DNA from: Stenotrophomonas bentonitica
GTDB taxonomy: Bacteria > Pseudomonadota > Gammaproteobacteria > Xanthomonadales > Xanthomonadaceae
Length of the DNA: 64,000 nucleotides
Assembly: GCF_013185915.1 (NCBI RefSeq)
Contig: NZ_JAAZUH010000002.1
Span: 1 to 64,000, forward strand
Direction of reading: 5' to 3'
Below are positions 62,112-64,000 of the stretch, piece after piece. The position numbers and the translations under genes are program-made. The notes beneath the pieces were generated by a model, which saw only the letters and a list, made by a program, of their open reading frames with translations, was not told the DNA's origin and did not search any database. The number at the start of each line of letters is the position of its first letter. The first letter of the stretch is position 1.

Positions 62112-62801
62112 TCACGTGGACGTCGAGAAACGATACCCCGCGCCGCGTACGGTCTGCACCATGTTCTCCGCACCGAACGGTTCCAGCGTCTTGCGCAGGC
62201 GCCGGATGTGCACGTCGATGGTGCGTTCCTCCACGTACACGCTGCCGCCCCACACGTGGTCGAGCAGCTGGGCGCGGGTATACACGCGCTCGGGATGGGT
62301 CATGAAGAAATGCAGCAGGCGGTACTCGGTCGGCCCGATCGGCACCGGCTGGTCGCCGGCGAACACGCGGTGCGCGGCGCCGTCGATGCGGATGCTGCCC
62401 ACTGCCACGCTGCCGTCTTCATCGTCGTCGCGTGCGCGGCGCATCACCGCGCGGATCCGCGCCAGCAGCTCGCGCGCGGAGAACGGCTTGACCACGTAAT
62501 CGTCCACGCCGGCCTCGAGCCCGCCGACGCGGTCGTTCTCTTCGCCACGCGCGGTGAGCATGATGATCGGCACCTCGCGGGTGAGGGCCTCCTTGCGCCA
62601 GCGCCGGGCCAGGTCCAGGCCGCTGGTGCCCGGAAGCATCCAGTCCAGCAGGATCAGGTCCGGCACGCGGTCGGCGATGGCGGTCTGCGCCTCGCGGGCG
62701 TCACCGGCGTGAATGGGGTCGTAGTCGCCCTTGCGCAGGGCGAAGGCGACCATTTCGCGGATCGCGGGTTCGTCATCGACGATCAGGATGCGTTTCTGCA
62801 C
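62112..62801 (-). CDS. phoB: Phosphate regulon response regulator PhoB
   Basis: Activates phosphate-starvation genes by binding Pho boxes. From the GTG at 62801 (VQKRILIVDDEPAIREMVAF) the product is 229 aa, exactly the E. coli length. The receiver has Asp53 in LILLDWMLPG and Lys in VVKPFSARELLARI. The winged-helix DNA-binding domain has VYTRAQLLDHVWGGSVYVEE and RTIDVHIRRLRKTLEP. A Pho box lies 55 bp upstream. Confidence 0.96.
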   Translation of the reverse strand: MQKRILIVDDEPAIREMVAFALRKGDYDPIHAGDAREAQTAIADRVPDLILLDWMLPGTSGLDLARRWRKEALTREVPIIMLTARGEENDRVGGLEAGVDDYVVKPFSARELLARIRAVMRRARDDDEDGSVAVGSIRIDGAAHRVFAGDQPVPIGPTEYRLLHFFMTHPERVYTRAQLLDHVWGGSVYVEERTIDVHIRRLRKTLEPFGAENMVQTVRGAGYRFSTST

Positions 62802-62855
62802 GTGCCCACCGTATTGCTCATCAGACCGGGATTGGGCCCAGTAGACTACGGTTTC

Positions 62856-62873
62856 ATGACATGTTTGTGACCA
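62856..62873 (-). promoter_or_regulatory. Pho box upstream of phoB
   Basis: On the minus strand, TGGTCACAAACATGTCAT. Against the consensus CTGTCATAWAWCTGTCAY it has two 7-bp repeats (TGGTCAC and ATGTCAT) with a 4-bp spacer; about 14 of 18 bases agree. A -10-like TCTACT or TAGTCT lies 7-10 bp further on. This predicts autoregulation of phoB-phoR-ppk1-ppx. Confidence 0.7.
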
Positions 62874-62917
62874 TGATGACGGGGCTGCAATCTTCACGTC
62901 ATCTTTACGGCACCCAG

Positions 62918-62940
62918 ATCCGGCCAACGGCCGGGGCTAC
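62918..62940. repeat. SMAG-type REP overlapping a stop codon
   Basis: Read on the minus strand it begins GTAGCCCCGGCCGTTGGCCG. The TAG at 62939-62937 is the stop of the M48 protease gene. Confidence 0.75.
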
Positions 62941-64000
62941 CGGCGCTCGAGTTCGGGGTCGTCGATGCCCTGGCGGCGCATCTCCAGCACGGTCGGGGTG
63001 ATGCTCTCGATCCGGGCGTCGACCCGGGCGCGGCCGACGTAGTCCAGGTCCGGGCGCTTCTTCAGTGCCTGCAGCTGGATCAGCGCCTGTTCCGGGCGGC
63101 CGTTCAGGAACGCGGCCTCGGCGTAGGCCTCGCTGGCGCGCAGGGTGTCGCCGGCCAGTTCGCTGGCGCGGGCATAGCGCTGCTGGAACACCGGGTCGTT
63201 GCCGCTCTGGGCCAGCAGCGGGCGCAGCATCGCCTGGGCGCGCTGACCGGCCTCGCGGCCGCCCTGTTCGTTGAGGATTTCCGCGTAGGTGAGCGCCACG
63301 GGCCGGCTGCCCGGGTGCTGGCGCAGCAGGGTGTCGAAGCGGGCGTTGGCCTCGGCCTTCTGGCCGCTGCGCGATTCGGCCTCGCCCAGGGCCAGCGCCA
63401 CCCACAGATTATCGGGGTGGTCCTGCAGCAACGCGGCCAGGTCGCGTCGCGCCTCGGTCGGGTTGCTGTTGCGCAGCCGCGCCAGGGCCAGGCCGTAGCG
63501 TTGCGGTTCGGTGAGGCCGTTCTTCTGCGCGCGCTGCAGGTTCTGGTACTCGGTGGCGAGGTCGCCTGGGGTGTCGGCACTGAGCACGCGCAGGCGCTCC
63601 CGGGCCCAGTCGAACTGGCCGCTGGCGCCCCGGCTGAGCGCGTTCACCGAAAACTGCATGGACGCCGGCAGCAGCGGGTTGTTGCGCTGGACGACTGGCT
63701 CGGACAGCGCCGGGTCGGTCGGGTTCACCCGCTCCTGGCGGACCCCGCCGGGGACCTCGGTGGTCAGCAGCACCGTGTCCTTCTTCATCTGCTCGGCGCG
63801 GGCCTTGGCTTCGCTGATGCGGGTGGTGTTGACCGGGTGGGTCTGCAGGAAGTCCGGCACCGAGTAGCCGCCGGCATTGCCGCGCATGGAGGCGGACATA
63901 CGCTCGAAGAAACCGGCCATCGCGTCCACGTCGTAGCCGCTGCGGGCCAGGGTGCGGATGCCCAGGCGGTCGGCCTCGGACTCGTTGCTGCGGGTGTAGT
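62937..64000 (-). CDS. BepA-like M48 metalloprotease with TPRs (5' end outside window)
   Basis: BepA-type proteases act on outer-membrane protein assembly in the periplasm. The frame runs off the window's right edge. The visible 354 residues begin with NESEADRLGIRTLARSGYDV; the NESEAD Glu is the third zinc ligand of M48 proteases. The HExxH is outside the window. TPR-like helical repeats follow (LRNSNPTEARRDLAALLQDH; FLNGRPEQALIQLQALKKRP). Its TAG stop lies in a SMAG repeat. It ends just before the phoB promoter. Confidence 0.87.
   Translation of the reverse strand, partial: YTRSNESEADRLGIRTLARSGYDVDAMAGFFERMSASMRGNAGGYSVPDFLQTHPVNTTRISEAKARAEQMKKDTVLLTTEVPGGVRQERVNPTDPALSEPVVQRNNPLLPASMQFSVNALSRGASGQFDWARERLRVLSADTPGDLATEYQNLQRAQKNGLTEPQRYGLALARLRNSNPTEARRDLAALLQDHPDNLWVALALGEAESRSGQKAEANARFDTLLRQHPGSRPVALTYAEILNEQGGREAGQRAQAMLRPLLAQSGNDPVFQQRYARASELAGDTLRASEAYAEAAFLNGRPEQALIQLQALKKRPDLDYVGRARVDARIESITPTVLEMRRQGIDDPELERR

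Overview
This 64 kb window is high-GC chromosomal DNA from a gammaproteobacterium of the Xanthomonadaceae, most probably a Stenotrophomonas. The evidence is the protein set (class II DAHP synthase, S46 dipeptidyl-peptidase, TorF-like porin, OmpA with calcium-binding repeats, phoB-phoR-ppk1-ppx order) and many short GTAG-headed palindromes that match the SMAG repeats described in Stenotrophomonas maltophilia. No tRNA, rRNA, CRISPR array, prophage, insertion sequence or obvious genomic island was seen. Nearly every gene is intact; only the two edge genes (tuf, M48 protease) are cut.

1-15,116: end of tuf, then the S10, spc and alpha ribosomal-protein clusters in canonical order (rpsJ to rplQ, with secY and rpoA). 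The run is not as compact as in E. coli. A 335-nt S10 leader region has a good promoter and an attenuator-like hairpin. A full intrinsic terminator sits between rpsN and rpsH. Structured gaps precede rplR, rpsE, rpsM, rpoA and rplQ. rpmJ is absent from its usual place after secY.

15,117-15,767: a gene-free, highly structured block: a ~435-bp inverted repeat built from two copies of a 78-bp double-hairpin element. A third copy lies at 48.1 kb. The outer stems differ in sequence between copies but stay self-complementary in each. This is the most interesting non-coding signal in the window.

15,768-32,705: dsbB, class II DAHP synthase, an MscS channel, an exported lipoprotein amidase, a DUF2127 membrane protein, bipA/typA, ppiB, mdh, an RluA-type pseudouridine synthase, prpE, an unknown 164-aa protein, a GST, a SleB-type cell-wall hydrolase, a FadH-type dienoyl-CoA reductase and an MDR quinone oxidoreductase.

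32,706-48,033: an OmpA porin; two exported proteins with a nearly identical C-terminal motif flanking an RluB/RsuA-type pseudouridine synthase; kbl and tdh (threonine to glycine plus acetyl-CoA) separated by a TorF-like porin; an S46 dipeptidyl-peptidase; a histidine phosphatase; the conserved folC-dedD-cvpA-purF cluster; and a DUF455 ferritin-like protein.

48,034-64,000: the third structured element, an orphan DUF2235/Tle1-like hydrolase, a secreted metzincin, lpxH, a coupled PAP2 phosphatase/GT4 glycosyltransferase pair, a TonB-dependent receptor, and the phosphate and polyphosphate operon phoB-phoR-ppk1-ppx with a clear Pho box. The window ends in a BepA-like M48 protease with TPRs.
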